DNA from: CAYPPG01 sp964412555
GTDB taxonomy: Bacteria; Hinthialibacterota; Hinthialibacteria; Hinthialibacterales; Hinthialibacteraceae
Assembly (NCBI GenBank): GCA_964412555.1
Contig: CAYPPG010000014.1
Coordinates: 62,001-126,000, forward strand
DNA: 64,000 bases
Direction of reading: 5' to 3'
A program made the position numbers and the translations under genes. The notes beneath the pieces were generated by a model. The model was not told the DNA's origin. It ran no database searches and worked only from the letters and a program-made list of their open reading frames with translations. The stretch's first letter is position 1. Each line of letters begins with the position of its first letter. Positions 52,193 to 61,108 of this stretch are shown piece by piece.

Positions 52193-53506
52193 TTATAGGG
52201 TCCATGGTTCTCGCATCGGCCGGGATAGCATGGCGTTGGCTTCATCATCATCGATGAATCGCTCTTTTTCAGGATTCCATTTCAGCTTTCGCCCTAATCG
52301 TGTCGCAATATTGGATAGCTGGCAAAGGGTATCCGAATGAACAGCCGTGTCGATCGGGCAAACCGTTTCCTTTCGTGTCTTCACAGCATCGAGGAAATTA
52401 TGGTAATGATCTTCGCTTTTGTACAATTGGATTTCATCATCTTTGATCTTCTCTTCCAGCAAGGATTTCGGATTCGCGTCCATGCCGCCCCGGTTCACAT
52501 GCGCCCAGCCCTCGCTTCCTTCGAATTTCACCCCCTGTTTGCATTTTCCTTGATTATCCGTGTAAATCATCTTGACACCGTTGGCATAGGTGAATTCAAG
52601 TTCCCACTTCATGCAGCAGTCTGCAATGCCTTCTTTGGGGAATTCCCCCGTCCCCTCTACTTCAATGGGAGATGTATCGTCAGTTCCATTGCCCCATTGC
52701 GCGATATCGAGATGATGTACTCCCCAGTTCGCGATGAATCCCAAACAATAATCGTTGATGTGATACCACGTGCTGTAGCTTTCCTCCTTGGTATAAGGGC
52801 GGCAGCGTTGGTACGAATACGGAACCATCGGCGCGGGGCCAAGCCACATGTTATAATCGAATCCCACAGGAACTGGAATGATGGGATCCTGCGGGATACC
52901 CCAGCTGGCTGGAGCACCGACATAGATTGTTTGCACTTTTCCCATTCGCGCATTTCGAGCCAATTCACAAACGAATCGGAATTGTTCCGAGGAACGCTGC
53001 TGCGTTCCGAATTGGAAGACATTTTTATTCTTTTTGATCGCTTTACGCAACGCTTGTGCCTGTTCGAGACTCACTCCAACCGGCTTTTCGTAGTACATAT
53101 CTTTCCCTGCTTCGGACGCGGCAATCCCAACCAGCACATGCCAATGATCGGGAACGGCGATACTGACTGCATCGATATCCTCCCGTGCGAGCAGATGCCT
53201 GAAATCATTATACGGAGTACAATCGGAACCTCCATAATAATCATTGACAATATCCACTGCTTTTTTCCGTTGATCGGCGAATACATCACAAACCGCCAAA
53301 ATCCGCACGTCGTCATGCCGCATGAATTGTCTCATGTTGTTGGTTCCGCGTATTCCCAAACCGATACTGCCGATGTTGATTTTCTCATTCGGCGCCACTG
53401 TTCCCTCTCTTCCCAACACGGAAGAAGGAACAATAAGTGGCGCACCAGCCAACATTGCTACAGTTGCTGATAAAAAAGACCGTCGATGGATACACTGTTT
53501 GCTCAT
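52193..53506 (-). CDS. Tat-exported Gfo/Idh/MocA-family oxidoreductase
   Basis: 437 aa from the ATG at 53506 with GGGGAG upstream. The twin-arginine signal is HRRSFLSATVAML. The Rossmann part opens INIGSIGLGIRGTNNMRQFM, followed by AVCDVF and a YEKPVGVSLEQAQAL segment with the E-K-P motif of the family; the catalytic region has NWGVHHLDIAQWG. Tat export implies the NAD(P) cofactor is bound before secretion, as in glucose-fructose oxidoreductase. Proteins of this class are expanded in polysaccharide degraders; the sugar substrate is unknown. Confidence 0.88.
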   Translation of the reverse strand: MSKQCIHRRSFLSATVAMLAGAPLIVPSSVLGREGTVAPNEKINIGSIGLGIRGTNNMRQFMRHDDVRILAVCDVFADQRKKAVDIVNDYYGGSDCTPYNDFRHLLAREDIDAVSIAVPDHWHVLVGIAASEAGKDMYYEKPVGVSLEQAQALRKAIKKNKNVFQFGTQQRSSEQFRFVCELARNARMGKVQTIYVGAPASWGIPQDPIIPVPVGFDYNMWLGPAPMVPYSYQRCRPYTKEESYSTWYHINDYCLGFIANWGVHHLDIAQWGNGTDDTSPIEVEGTGEFPKEGIADCCMKWELEFTYANGVKMIYTDNQGKCKQGVKFEGSEGWAHVNRGGMDANPKSLLEEKIKDDEIQLYKSEDHYHNFLDAVKTRKETVCPIDTAVHSDTLCQLSNIATRLGRKLKWNPEKERFIDDDEANAMLSRPMREPWTL

Positions 53507-53649
53507 GCTCGTATCTCCCCAAAATGATTTGTCTTCATATTCGCACATATCGTCTCGATTGACAAGCATCCTCATCCCGATTGGATGAGAGAACATTGGG
53601 AAGAGCGGACAAGATAATTATACTATAAATGATAAAACTGTCGCCTCGA

Positions 53650-53662
53650 AATGATTATCATT
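53650..53662. promoter_or_regulatory. 13-bp palindrome resembling a Fur-type site
   Basis: AATGATTATCATT is a perfect inverted repeat around one central T, 72 bp before mobBA. Its half-sites resemble Fur-family operators, but it lacks the full 19-bp consensus. Confidence 0.25.
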
Positions 53663-53734
53663 TTAATCCTTGCATTTTAGGAAGATATTCATCAACATGC
53701 TTACATGGATTGAATATTATGGAAAGGAAATCTT

Positions 53735-54781
53735 TTGAGTAGAGATATCACGACTCTTCCGATTTTGGGAATTTGCGGTTGGAGTGGTTCAGGGAAATCC
53801 ACATTGATCGAATCCGTCCTTCCCCCGCTCATCGCAAGAGGGCTAAAAGTAGGTGTCAAAAAGTATGCTTCACACCGTCTCGATGTGGATCATCCAGGAA
53901 AAGACAGCGACCGGTTTTTCCAAGCCGGAGCGGATGTCATGCTTCAATCTCCGGATGAAGGCTTTACGCGATTTCATGATCCACAACGAAAACAAGCCGA
54001 AAAAGAATTGGTTGATTTATGCAATGATTACGACTTGATTCTTGTCGAAGGTCACAAACAATTCTCCATCCCCAAAATATGGGTGATGAAAGATAAAGAT
54101 GATTCCCCTCCCGACCATATACCAAATATCGTCTTGGCTCTTTCTCCGGAATTAGATCGAAAAGTATCTTTTTTGAAATGGATTGAAGAATGGCTCCCTC
54201 GTCAATGGGAAAAAACGACGGTCTATGGGTGTGTTCTTATTGGGGGGAAAAGTACGCGAATGGGTACACCTAAGCATCTCATATACCATGCAAACAAAAC
54301 TTGGCTTGAAACCATCGTCGCCCATCTCCAACCGATAACAGAACAAATAGTGATTGCCGGAGGGGGTGAAGTACCAACACCACTCGCCCACCTTCAACGG
54401 TTACCCGATATTCCGGAAGCCAAAGGTCCAATAGCAGGTCTTCTTTCCGCGATGCGTTGGGCGCCCCATGCTTCTTGGCTCGTCAATGCATGTGATCTCC
54501 CCCTCATTCAACAAAAAGCGCTGACCTGGTTGTTAGAAGAAAGAGAGCCAGGAGTGTGGGGTGTGATTCCCCAATTGCCACAGAGCGATTCCATTGAACC
54601 GTTGGCAGCGTATTACGATTTTCGGCTGGTTCACGTGCTTGAAGAAATGGTATCGGCCAACAACTACCGCCTCTCAGATTTGGCACACCATCCTAAGGTT
54701 GCAACACCGATGCCGCATTGCAATCTTTTACCCTGTTGGAAGAATTTTAATTCGCAAGCGGATTTGGAATCAATTCAGTAA
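53735..54781 (+). CDS. mobBA: MobB-MobA fusion for molybdopterin guanine dinucleotide synthesis
   Basis: 348 aa, TTG start with AAAGGAAA upstream. Residues ~8-150 are MobB: P-loop GWSGSGKSTLIES, VGVKKYASHR and LILVEGHKQF. Residues ~165-345 are MobA: CVLIGGKSTRMGTPKHLI (the GGxSxRMG-K nucleotidyltransferase loop), VIAGGGEV and NACDLPLIQQKAL with the metal-binding D. MobA joins GMP to molybdopterin and MobB is its GTP-binding accessory, so the fusion gives the complete step. No other moa/moe gene is in the window. Confidence 0.92.
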   Translation: MSRDITTLPILGICGWSGSGKSTLIESVLPPLIARGLKVGVKKYASHRLDVDHPGKDSDRFFQAGADVMLQSPDEGFTRFHDPQRKQAEKELVDLCNDYDLILVEGHKQFSIPKIWVMKDKDDSPPDHIPNIVLALSPELDRKVSFLKWIEEWLPRQWEKTTVYGCVLIGGKSTRMGTPKHLIYHANKTWLETIVAHLQPITEQIVIAGGGEVPTPLAHLQRLPDIPEAKGPIAGLLSAMRWAPHASWLVNACDLPLIQQKALTWLLEEREPGVWGVIPQLPQSDSIEPLAAYYDFRLVHVLEEMVSANNYRLSDLAHHPKVATPMPHCNLLPCWKNFNSQADLESIQ

Positions 54782-54790
54782 AAAACTATT

Positions 54791-55279
54791 TCAATGAAGT
54801 GTTTGAATCGGATTATGAACCCTAAGTTCACTAAAATATTTACGATAAAAACCACGATCCCTAGAAATGAGTACGTCAGCTAGAATTTCTGCATGCGCTC
54901 CGATGATAAAATCACTTATAAGATGGTGCGGAATAATTATTTTATTTTTACAAAAAAGACAATTCAGATCAAACGATTTTCCACATGAAGGACAAAGATT
55001 TTTTTTCTCCCGGTTTTTAGCATATTGATTCCAAATTTTTCCGACTTTCCAAAGAACATTTTCCGTTGATTCGACGAAACGAATTGGCGTTTCACGCAAA
55101 AATTGATTCAATGATTTCAAATCACTAAATTGAGCGGAAAGTTCTCCAAAAACAATTTCACTGATAATAAGTTCACCTTGCTTCACTGCCTGATCAATGC
55201 TTCTCAGCGAATACCTGGCAAAATCTGAATTCGGGATAAGAACATCCAGTAATACATTTGTATCAATTGCTGATATCAT
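54791..55279 (-). CDS. PIN-domain toxin-like nuclease with an inserted zinc ribbon
   Basis: 162 aa from the ATG at 55279 (AGAGG upstream). PIN acidic residues: D6 in SAIDTNVLLD, E46 in IVFGELS, D123 in ISDFIIGAHAEI and D141 in ISRDRGFY. Between the third helix and the IIGAHA strand lies a four-cysteine insert (C96-P-S-C99 and C107-L-F-C110), which should bind zinc. VapC-type RNases normally lack it. Its start overlaps the AbrB-like gene by 17 bp, forming a toxin-antitoxin pair. Confidence 0.82.
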   Translation of the reverse strand: MISAIDTNVLLDVLIPNSDFARYSLRSIDQAVKQGELIISEIVFGELSAQFSDLKSLNQFLRETPIRFVESTENVLWKVGKIWNQYAKNREKKNLCPSCGKSFDLNCLFCKNKIIIPHHLISDFIIGAHAEILADVLISRDRGFYRKYFSELRVHNPIQTLH

Positions 55280-55505
55280 CAGCAATTCCTCTCATATCGT
55301 TGATGATATCATCAACTTTTTTTCCTTGGAGATGAGACAAATATCCAACATATTTATATATACCACTAGTTTTTTGTTCTTTTTTCTGAAGAACAGCCCG
55401 ATCATCCTGGATTTCGAAAATGAGCTCATCCCCCTGCTTTATATTGAGTTGTTTGCGTACAGAAATGGGAATCGTTATTTGGCCTTTTTGAGTAACCCGC
55501 GGCAT
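55263..55505 (-). CDS. AbrB/MazE-like antitoxin
   Basis: 80 aa from the ATG at 55505, after GAGG. PRVTQKGQITIPISVRKQLN then GDELIFEIQDDRAVLQ is the swapped-hairpin DNA-binding domain. The C-terminal tail (HLQGKKVDDIINDMRGIADD) would bind the PIN toxin encoded by the overlapping next gene. It probably represses their common promoter upstream of 55505. Confidence 0.88.
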   Translation of the reverse strand: MPRVTQKGQITIPISVRKQLNIKQGDELIFEIQDDRAVLQKKEQKTSGIYKYVGYLSHLQGKKVDDIINDMRGIADDISN

Positions 55506-55671
55506 GGTAATCCTCACTGCATGGTATTACCTTATAGTATTACTTATTCAACCATACTTGTCAATCAAAATTGAATTCATTTCTATTCAAAGTAGATTTC
55601 CTCTAAATCCGTCTCGATTCCAATATCCGAGCCATCCCAATCAATGCAAACGATGAAGTGTTTGCATTATT

Positions 55672-56445
55672 TTAGAGAGGTTTCTGACAGATGAAATGAA
55701 TTCGCTCACATTTGTTTTGTACCGGCAATTCGGTGATGTTGTGAAAGGTCCCTAATATTTCAAAACCGGTCTCCCCAAGCATCCTCATCAAGTCCGCATT
55801 GGAATATACCCGTTGTGAGTGCATTTCCACATATTTCTCAAAATATCCCCGTTTTTTTAAAAAAAGCGATACTTTGGAAATACAAATTTTGGTCTCCAGA
55901 TTGTATTCATTTTCCCAGATATAGGAGGAATCCTCGAAGTTTTCGGCAAACGTGTATCCCGCAAAATTATGGAGCAAATTATATTCTGTCGTCACATCGA
56001 AGATAAACGCTCCCCCGGGCCGGATATGAGTAAAGGATTTTTCGAAACACTGCATAATTTTGTCTTCATCAAGAAGATAATTCAAACTATCATACAAACA
56101 GGCAATCAGATCAAAATCACGGTCGAGTTTGAGGGTTGAAAACGATTCCATCGCTCCTCGATACAGCGAAATGTCCAAACCTTCCTGTTTGAATTTTTTT
56201 CTTGCTTGTTTGAGCATTTGATCGGAAAAATCAATTCCGACAACTTCATATCCATTTTTTGCCAATCGTAGAGCCAGGCTGCCCGTGCCACAGGCCAGTT
56301 CCAAAATCTTCTGCACCTTTATATCGAAACGCTTGCAGAGTGTAAGGATATACTGTGCCCATGAATCATAATCGACATCCCGCATGACTTGATCATAAAT
56401 TTCAGCAAAAGCGCTATACACAGAATTTTGTCGTTGTTTTTTCAT
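55672..56445 (-). CDS. Class I SAM-dependent methyltransferase
   Basis: 257 aa from the ATG at 56445; a TTG directly before is also in frame. ILELACGTGSLALRLAKNGY (motif I), VVGIDFSDQMLKQA, then DLIACLYDSLNYLLD and RPGGAFIFDVTTEYN are typical of methyltransferase family 11/25. The acceptor is unknown. It follows a glycosyltransferase by 6 bp and probably acts on the same glycan or glycolipid. Confidence 0.88.
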   Translation of the reverse strand: MKKQRQNSVYSAFAEIYDQVMRDVDYDSWAQYILTLCKRFDIKVQKILELACGTGSLALRLAKNGYEVVGIDFSDQMLKQARKKFKQEGLDISLYRGAMESFSTLKLDRDFDLIACLYDSLNYLLDEDKIMQCFEKSFTHIRPGGAFIFDVTTEYNLLHNFAGYTFAENFEDSSYIWENEYNLETKICISKVSLFLKKRGYFEKYVEMHSQRVYSNADLMRMLGETGFEILGTFHNITELPVQNKCERIHFICQKPL

Positions 56446-56451
56446 CAAGGA

Positions 56452-58296
56452 TTATTTAGCCGTTTTTTGTTTTTGAATGTCTCGATATCTATTCAATAAT
56501 TCTTCTGCATGTTGTGAAACCGATTTTACGGATGGAATCGAGAACTGCAAGTCTTCGATGATCTCGGGATCCTCGATCACTTTTTGAATGACCGCCCGAA
56601 GACTCAACGGATCTCGGTGATGAAATGTCAATCCCCCTCCATCCCGTACAAATTCCGCCATCCCTCCTACATTCGCCGTAATAATCGGTACATTCGCTTG
56701 AAAAGCTTCATGAATCGTTAACGGAGAATTCTCCCACCAAATCGAAGGCATGATCAAACAATCAATCTCGGAAAGTAATTCATAGACTTTTTCCGGTTCG
56801 TATTTCCCTCTAAATTTCACCGCCGGTCCTGCCAGTGAAAGAAGGTGTTCTTCATAATCCTCATGCCCGTCAAAGCCGGGGAAAAAACCATGCACGATCA
56901 ATTTCGCTTTCGCCGGCTCAATCGTTCGAAATGCCCGTAATGCAATATCGACTCCTTTTGAAGGAATCCATGTTCCAATATACCCGAAACGAATAGGATA
57001 CATTGGCCGCTTGGCTTTCATTCTTGGTGCGGGGAGAAATCCGTTGTCAGAAAAAACGATCTTCTTCGCCGGCGCTCCATACCGGATAAAAAAGTCTCTT
57101 AAAAATTGGGATGGAGAGATAAGCAAATCGGTCTCCTCCCAAATCCGCTGAACCCAATTCTTGCGATGTGCAATCCCTTCCGAAGCCACAGGCGAAAAAG
57201 CGGCAACCGAATCGGCCAGAATTTCTGCAATCCGATAAAGGGATTGGCGAATTTCCTTTTTTCTTGCAGGATAGTTATTTGTTTTCTTGTTACTTGAATT
57301 TCGATAGACCAATAGAGGATGTTTCCATCCTGCTGAACAATGAATATTTTGTTCCGGAGATTCAGGCGATGTCCTTAATATCAGGAGTTGCTCGGTTTGA
57401 TCGTGCGGATCAATATTCACTTCGACAGTATGCCAGCCTTTGTCTTCATTCTTCGCTTTTGGATTCAAAAAGACAGAAGATAAAACACAACCATTCTGTT
57501 CAATTTCAAAACGGACTCCTCCGCCTTCTTGATCGTATGTTCCGGGATGCATTGCAACGGCTGTTTTCAAGACAGCGGGCTGTTTCAACCGGATCCGATA
57601 GCGAATTTCTGCGGGAGGGTGGGCGAGAAGAGTCTCTCCGGCTATTTCGCCTAGACCGAAAGTGGTCTTCTGAAAAAATTCTTTTTGTGGAACACGGATT
57701 TCGGCTTTCGAGACATCCAAAAGATCGTAAGCCAATCCATCAGCCCCAGGATCAACACGTCTCCTATTCAATACCTTCGAGACAAACTGTTGCGATTTGC
57801 CACGTAATAGTTGAATGGAAAGGCAGGATCGGCACCCTTCCTCTGTGGGGCCATGACAAAGACTCATATCCCTCTTCAAGAGTTGGCCTCGTTGACAAAG
57901 CAGCCAATAATCGTGAAGCGTAAAAACGGTTGCACAACCAACCATCGCTGCCTCATGCACAAGCGACAAAGACAAATTGGTCAAATGATGAAAGTGAACG
58001 ACATCCGGCTGCAACTCATGAAGTAAATACCCGAATTTTGCTCCAATGACGGAATTGACATAAATATCTTGAAAGGATCGAGAAAAACGATAGGTATGAT
58101 TGATTTTATACGTTGCGACTCCTTGGTACTCCGCTTTCCGTACCCTATATTCCTCATCGAAGGAATCGCAATAGCGATAGAAAACACACACATCATGACC
58201 TTGTCTTTGAAATTCTTTCGCCAGATAAAGAACACATAATTCCGAACCGGCATAGCTTTCGGGTGGGAAGGTGTGATTTACAAACAGAATTTTCAT
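56452..58296 (-). CDS. Family 4-like glycosyltransferase with an inserted beta-sandwich domain
   Basis: 614 aa, some 200 longer than a usual GT4. Residues ~1-165 are the N-terminal Rossmann domain (ILFVNHTFPPESYAGSELCV, LQPDVVHFHHLTNLSL). A cysteine cluster follows (CHGPTEEGCRSCLS). Residues ~190-330 form an all-beta insert (AEIRYRIRLKQPAVLKTAVA, GGGVRFEIEQNG, WHTVEVNI), like carbohydrate-binding jelly rolls. The C-terminal domain holds IRFGYIGTWIPSKGVDIALR and IMPSIWWENSPLTIHEAF with the E-x7-E pair. It follows the regulator by 6 bp. Transfer onto an extracellular polysaccharide is likely, donor unknown. Confidence 0.82.
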   Translation of the reverse strand: MKILFVNHTFPPESYAGSELCVLYLAKEFQRQGHDVCVFYRYCDSFDEEYRVRKAEYQGVATYKINHTYRFSRSFQDIYVNSVIGAKFGYLLHELQPDVVHFHHLTNLSLSLVHEAAMVGCATVFTLHDYWLLCQRGQLLKRDMSLCHGPTEEGCRSCLSIQLLRGKSQQFVSKVLNRRRVDPGADGLAYDLLDVSKAEIRVPQKEFFQKTTFGLGEIAGETLLAHPPAEIRYRIRLKQPAVLKTAVAMHPGTYDQEGGGVRFEIEQNGCVLSSVFLNPKAKNEDKGWHTVEVNIDPHDQTEQLLILRTSPESPEQNIHCSAGWKHPLLVYRNSSNKKTNNYPARKKEIRQSLYRIAEILADSVAAFSPVASEGIAHRKNWVQRIWEETDLLISPSQFLRDFFIRYGAPAKKIVFSDNGFLPAPRMKAKRPMYPIRFGYIGTWIPSKGVDIALRAFRTIEPAKAKLIVHGFFPGFDGHEDYEEHLLSLAGPAVKFRGKYEPEKVYELLSEIDCLIMPSIWWENSPLTIHEAFQANVPIITANVGGMAEFVRDGGGLTFHHRDPLSLRAVIQKVIEDPEIIEDLQFSIPSVKSVSQHAEELLNRYRDIQKQKTAK

Positions 58297-58302
58297 TCAA
58301 TT

Positions 58303-59697
58303 TTAGATTTCGGTCATTTTGGCTTTCTCATACATCTGCAGTTTACGATGCAAGGTAGCGCGATTGATATCGAGAATACTCGCCGATTTCACTTTATTTC
58401 CCTTGGTCGCTTCCATCACTTTGAGGATATACTGCCGTTCAATTTCGCTCATCGGGGGTAAATCGTCAACCGATGTGCCGAGGAATATACTCCCCACCTC
58501 ATCATGGAACTGTTTGGGTAGATGTTTCGTATCAATAGGACCTTTGCCGGCAACCAGCGCTGCATATTCCAAGACATTTTCCAATTCCCGAACATTCCCC
58601 GGCCAATGATATTCGAGCATCAATTTCAAAGCCTCTTCGGTAATTTTCAAGCAATCTTCACGCCGTTGTTTCGCCATCTTCATCAGAAATTGCTTGGTCA
58701 GCATCGGAATTTCTTCCGCTCGCTTTCGCAACGGGGGCAATTGCAGCGTGAACCGGTTCAAGCGGAAAAATAAATCTTCCGAGAATTCCCCTTTGGAGAC
58801 TTGTTCGGTAAGAGGAGTGCTGGTTGCAGCGAAAATGCGAACATCGGCTTTACAAACAGTTCGGGAATTGACACGAGTATAGGAACCATCTTCAAGAAAC
58901 CGCTGTAATTTCCCCTGAATCGTCGGTGAAATTGCGCCGATTTCATCCAAATACAACGAACCGCCATCACAAAGTTGCAAAAAATTCTGCCCCTCGGATG
59001 AATCGACTTCTTCTCCACGCCCAAACAGTTCGGAGGCCAAATCTTCATGGGAAAAAGAACGGCAATTCATGGAATAAAACGGTCCATGCCGGCGGGAACT
59101 GGCTTCGTGAATCGTCTGGGCTAAAAGTTCTTTTCCGGTTCCAATTCCACCAACCAATAAAACACAATCATCCCGAGTGGATAAGATTCGAGCGATCCGC
59201 ACCACATCTTTCATCTCGGTCGAGCGCACCAAGATGGGACCGAAACACTCGGATATCGTTTCTTGCGTGTTGATTCTTGAAAATTGACTTTTGAGCAATT
59301 TTACATCCAACACCCGTTCCATTAAAACCGTCAATTCTTCCGTCGTTACCGGAGAACTCAAGATAAAGCCGTCCAACCGTTGCGCCCAAATCATACCATC
59401 TTCCATTTTTCCCGACGGGGTAAGAATGATCAATTCTTCGCCGAGATTGTCCAATTCCGGCACATTTTCTGTTTTCTTGCTTTCCAATTCTTCACACAAT
59501 CCGAGTTCCGTAATCAAGATCGAGGCCTGATCTTTGCTGGTCATTTCGCAGAGTTCATCTACGCTTCCGGAACTATGAACTCTGCACCCCACTTTGTTCA
59601 AATGATCGATCACATTCTTCGCGGTCTGTCCTTTCGAGGCCAACACCGCAACACTGACACCTTTTAAGGAGATCTGATCTTGAGTCTTGTTTTTCAT
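58303..59697 (-). CDS. NtrC-like AAA+ transcriptional regulator lacking GAFTGA, with degenerate receiver domain
   Basis: 464 aa, ATG after AAGGGG. Residues ~10-130 look like a receiver domain, but the phosphorylation site reads SILITELGL with Glu64 where Asp is expected, and the N-terminal acidic pair is absent. The AAA+ domain has Walker A GGIGTGKE (183-190), SELFG at 222-226 and Walker B LYLDEIG. The GAFTGA loop that contacts sigma-54 is missing: after SELFG comes RGEEVDSSEGQNF. A Fis-type helix-turn-helix ends the protein (GNKVKSASILDINRATLHRK). It may therefore regulate without sigma-54. It heads an operon with a glycosyltransferase and a methyltransferase. Confidence 0.85.
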   Translation of the reverse strand: MKNKTQDQISLKGVSVAVLASKGQTAKNVIDHLNKVGCRVHSSGSVDELCEMTSKDQASILITELGLCEELESKKTENVPELDNLGEELIILTPSGKMEDGMIWAQRLDGFILSSPVTTEELTVLMERVLDVKLLKSQFSRINTQETISECFGPILVRSTEMKDVVRIARILSTRDDCVLLVGGIGTGKELLAQTIHEASSRRHGPFYSMNCRSFSHEDLASELFGRGEEVDSSEGQNFLQLCDGGSLYLDEIGAISPTIQGKLQRFLEDGSYTRVNSRTVCKADVRIFAATSTPLTEQVSKGEFSEDLFFRLNRFTLQLPPLRKRAEEIPMLTKQFLMKMAKQRREDCLKITEEALKLMLEYHWPGNVRELENVLEYAALVAGKGPIDTKHLPKQFHDEVGSIFLGTSVDDLPPMSEIERQYILKVMEATKGNKVKSASILDINRATLHRKLQMYEKAKMTEI

Positions 59698-59801
59698 TAT
59701 TATACCCCTTCAATTTAGTAAAATTATTCAATTAAAGACATAAAATATTTACATATAAATATTATATACACTGTTCAATGCAGTATTTGCAACACAGTTT
59801 C

Positions 59802-59866
59802 AAAATACATCACCAATGACATAATACACCACTTATATCTCATGACAAGGTTTAAAATACACCACC
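59802..59866. promoter_or_regulatory. Three direct repeats in the divergent intergenic region
   Basis: AAAATACATCACC (59802-59814), ATAATACACCACT (59821-59833) and AAAATACACCACC (59854-59866) share the consensus AAAATACAYCACC, at 19- and 33-bp offsets. They lie between the regulator (59697) and the glycosyltransferase (60119), so they are candidate operators, possibly autoregulatory. The rest of the 421-bp interval is very AT-rich and shows no gene. Confidence 0.5.
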
Positions 59867-60118
59867 TCGCTCTATTTTACAATGTGAATGATTTTGAATA
59901 TTTAATTTTTAAATTGCGTCGAAATATTCTAATAATTCAGTCCAGTCCGTTCAAGTCCGGGCCGAGGAACGGGAGAGATACATCTCACTTTGGATGGAAG
60001 TAATTCTTTCACTGTGTTTGCCTCTATTCCGATTCGCAGATTGAGGTAATATCTTTACTATATTTTCATGATAAAAAAGGTACTCTATCATAACAAGCTT
60101 TAAAACCAGAAATGATCC

Positions 60119-61072
60119 GTGATGAAGCAATCCCATCCAACGGTAAGTATTGTAATCCCGACGAAAAACGCAGGACATGAATTTTCGAGACTACTCTCTA
60201 TTTTGAGAAACCAGGCTCATTATTCGAATGCGGAAATCATGATTGTAGATTCCGGTTCCTCGGACGAAACGACGGCAATCGCCCGTTCATTTGGCTGCAA
60301 ATGCATTGAAATCGAACCCCATCGATTCAACCATGGTGGTACACGAAATTTGGGAATCAGTGAAACCCATTCCGAATTCGTTTGTTTACTGACCCAGGAT
60401 GCGTTTCCTCTAACGACAACCTTCTTAACGACTCTTGTTCAATCCATCCTCACAGAAAATGCAGCCGCGGGGTATGCCCGTCAAATTCCGCGGAAACAGG
60501 CATCCTTACTTGTCAAACGGGATGTAGAACAATGGTTGAGTGGTTCACCCGAGCGCCGTATCAGTGAGATCCAATCGCCAAACATTTTTTTTTCCTTGCA
60601 TCCGATTCATCAGTACTATGCCTGCGTCTTCGATGATGTCGCCTCGATGATCCGGCGTGACGTCTGGAAAAAGATTCCGTATCCGATCGTCGCGTATGGA
60701 GAGGATATCGAGTGGGGATATCGAGCATTGGTCAATGGTTATACAATTGTGTATGAACCACGGGCAAGAGTGGAACATTCTCACGAACGGTCGGCGGAAT
60801 ATGCCTACCTACGAACGTACATTGATCACTATCGTCTTTATGAAATTTTCGGCTTGCGCACTATACCAACACGCCGAAAAATGCTGCGGGCTGTCATAAA
60901 CAAATGCATGAGCGATTGGTTTTATTTATTACGAAAGGGTTATCCATTCGGACGTGATTTTCAGGAATTTATCAACGTACCTCGTTACGCGCATGCTACC
61001 GCTTCGGGACAATTCAAGGGTGCAAAAGATGCAGCGTCCGGTGTACCGCCCAATCGCTCACGAGATGTGTAA
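60119..61072 (+). CDS. Family 2 glycosyltransferase (rhamnosyltransferase-like)
   Basis: 317 aa. VSIVIPTKNAGHEFSRLLSI, IMIVDSGSSDETTAIA, HRFNHGGTRNLGIS (the H-x3-G-x-x-R-N of rhamnosyltransferases) and CLLTQDAFPL hold the D-x-D-like site. PIVAYGEDIEWGYRALVNGY is the E-D motif. The C-terminus has basic, hydrophobic segments (KCMSDWFYLLRKGYPFGRDF). It is divergent from the regulator operon, with an AT-rich 421-bp intergenic region that carries three direct repeats. Confidence 0.9.
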   Translation: MMKQSHPTVSIVIPTKNAGHEFSRLLSILRNQAHYSNAEIMIVDSGSSDETTAIARSFGCKCIEIEPHRFNHGGTRNLGISETHSEFVCLLTQDAFPLTTTFLTTLVQSILTENAAAGYARQIPRKQASLLVKRDVEQWLSGSPERRISEIQSPNIFFSLHPIHQYYACVFDDVASMIRRDVWKKIPYPIVAYGEDIEWGYRALVNGYTIVYEPRARVEHSHERSAEYAYLRTYIDHYRLYEIFGLRTIPTRRKMLRAVINKCMSDWFYLLRKGYPFGRDFQEFINVPRYAHATASGQFKGAKDAASGVPPNRSRDV

Positions 61073-61108
61073 ATTCAAAAGATGAATATTCTTTACAATC
61101 GTTGAGCC

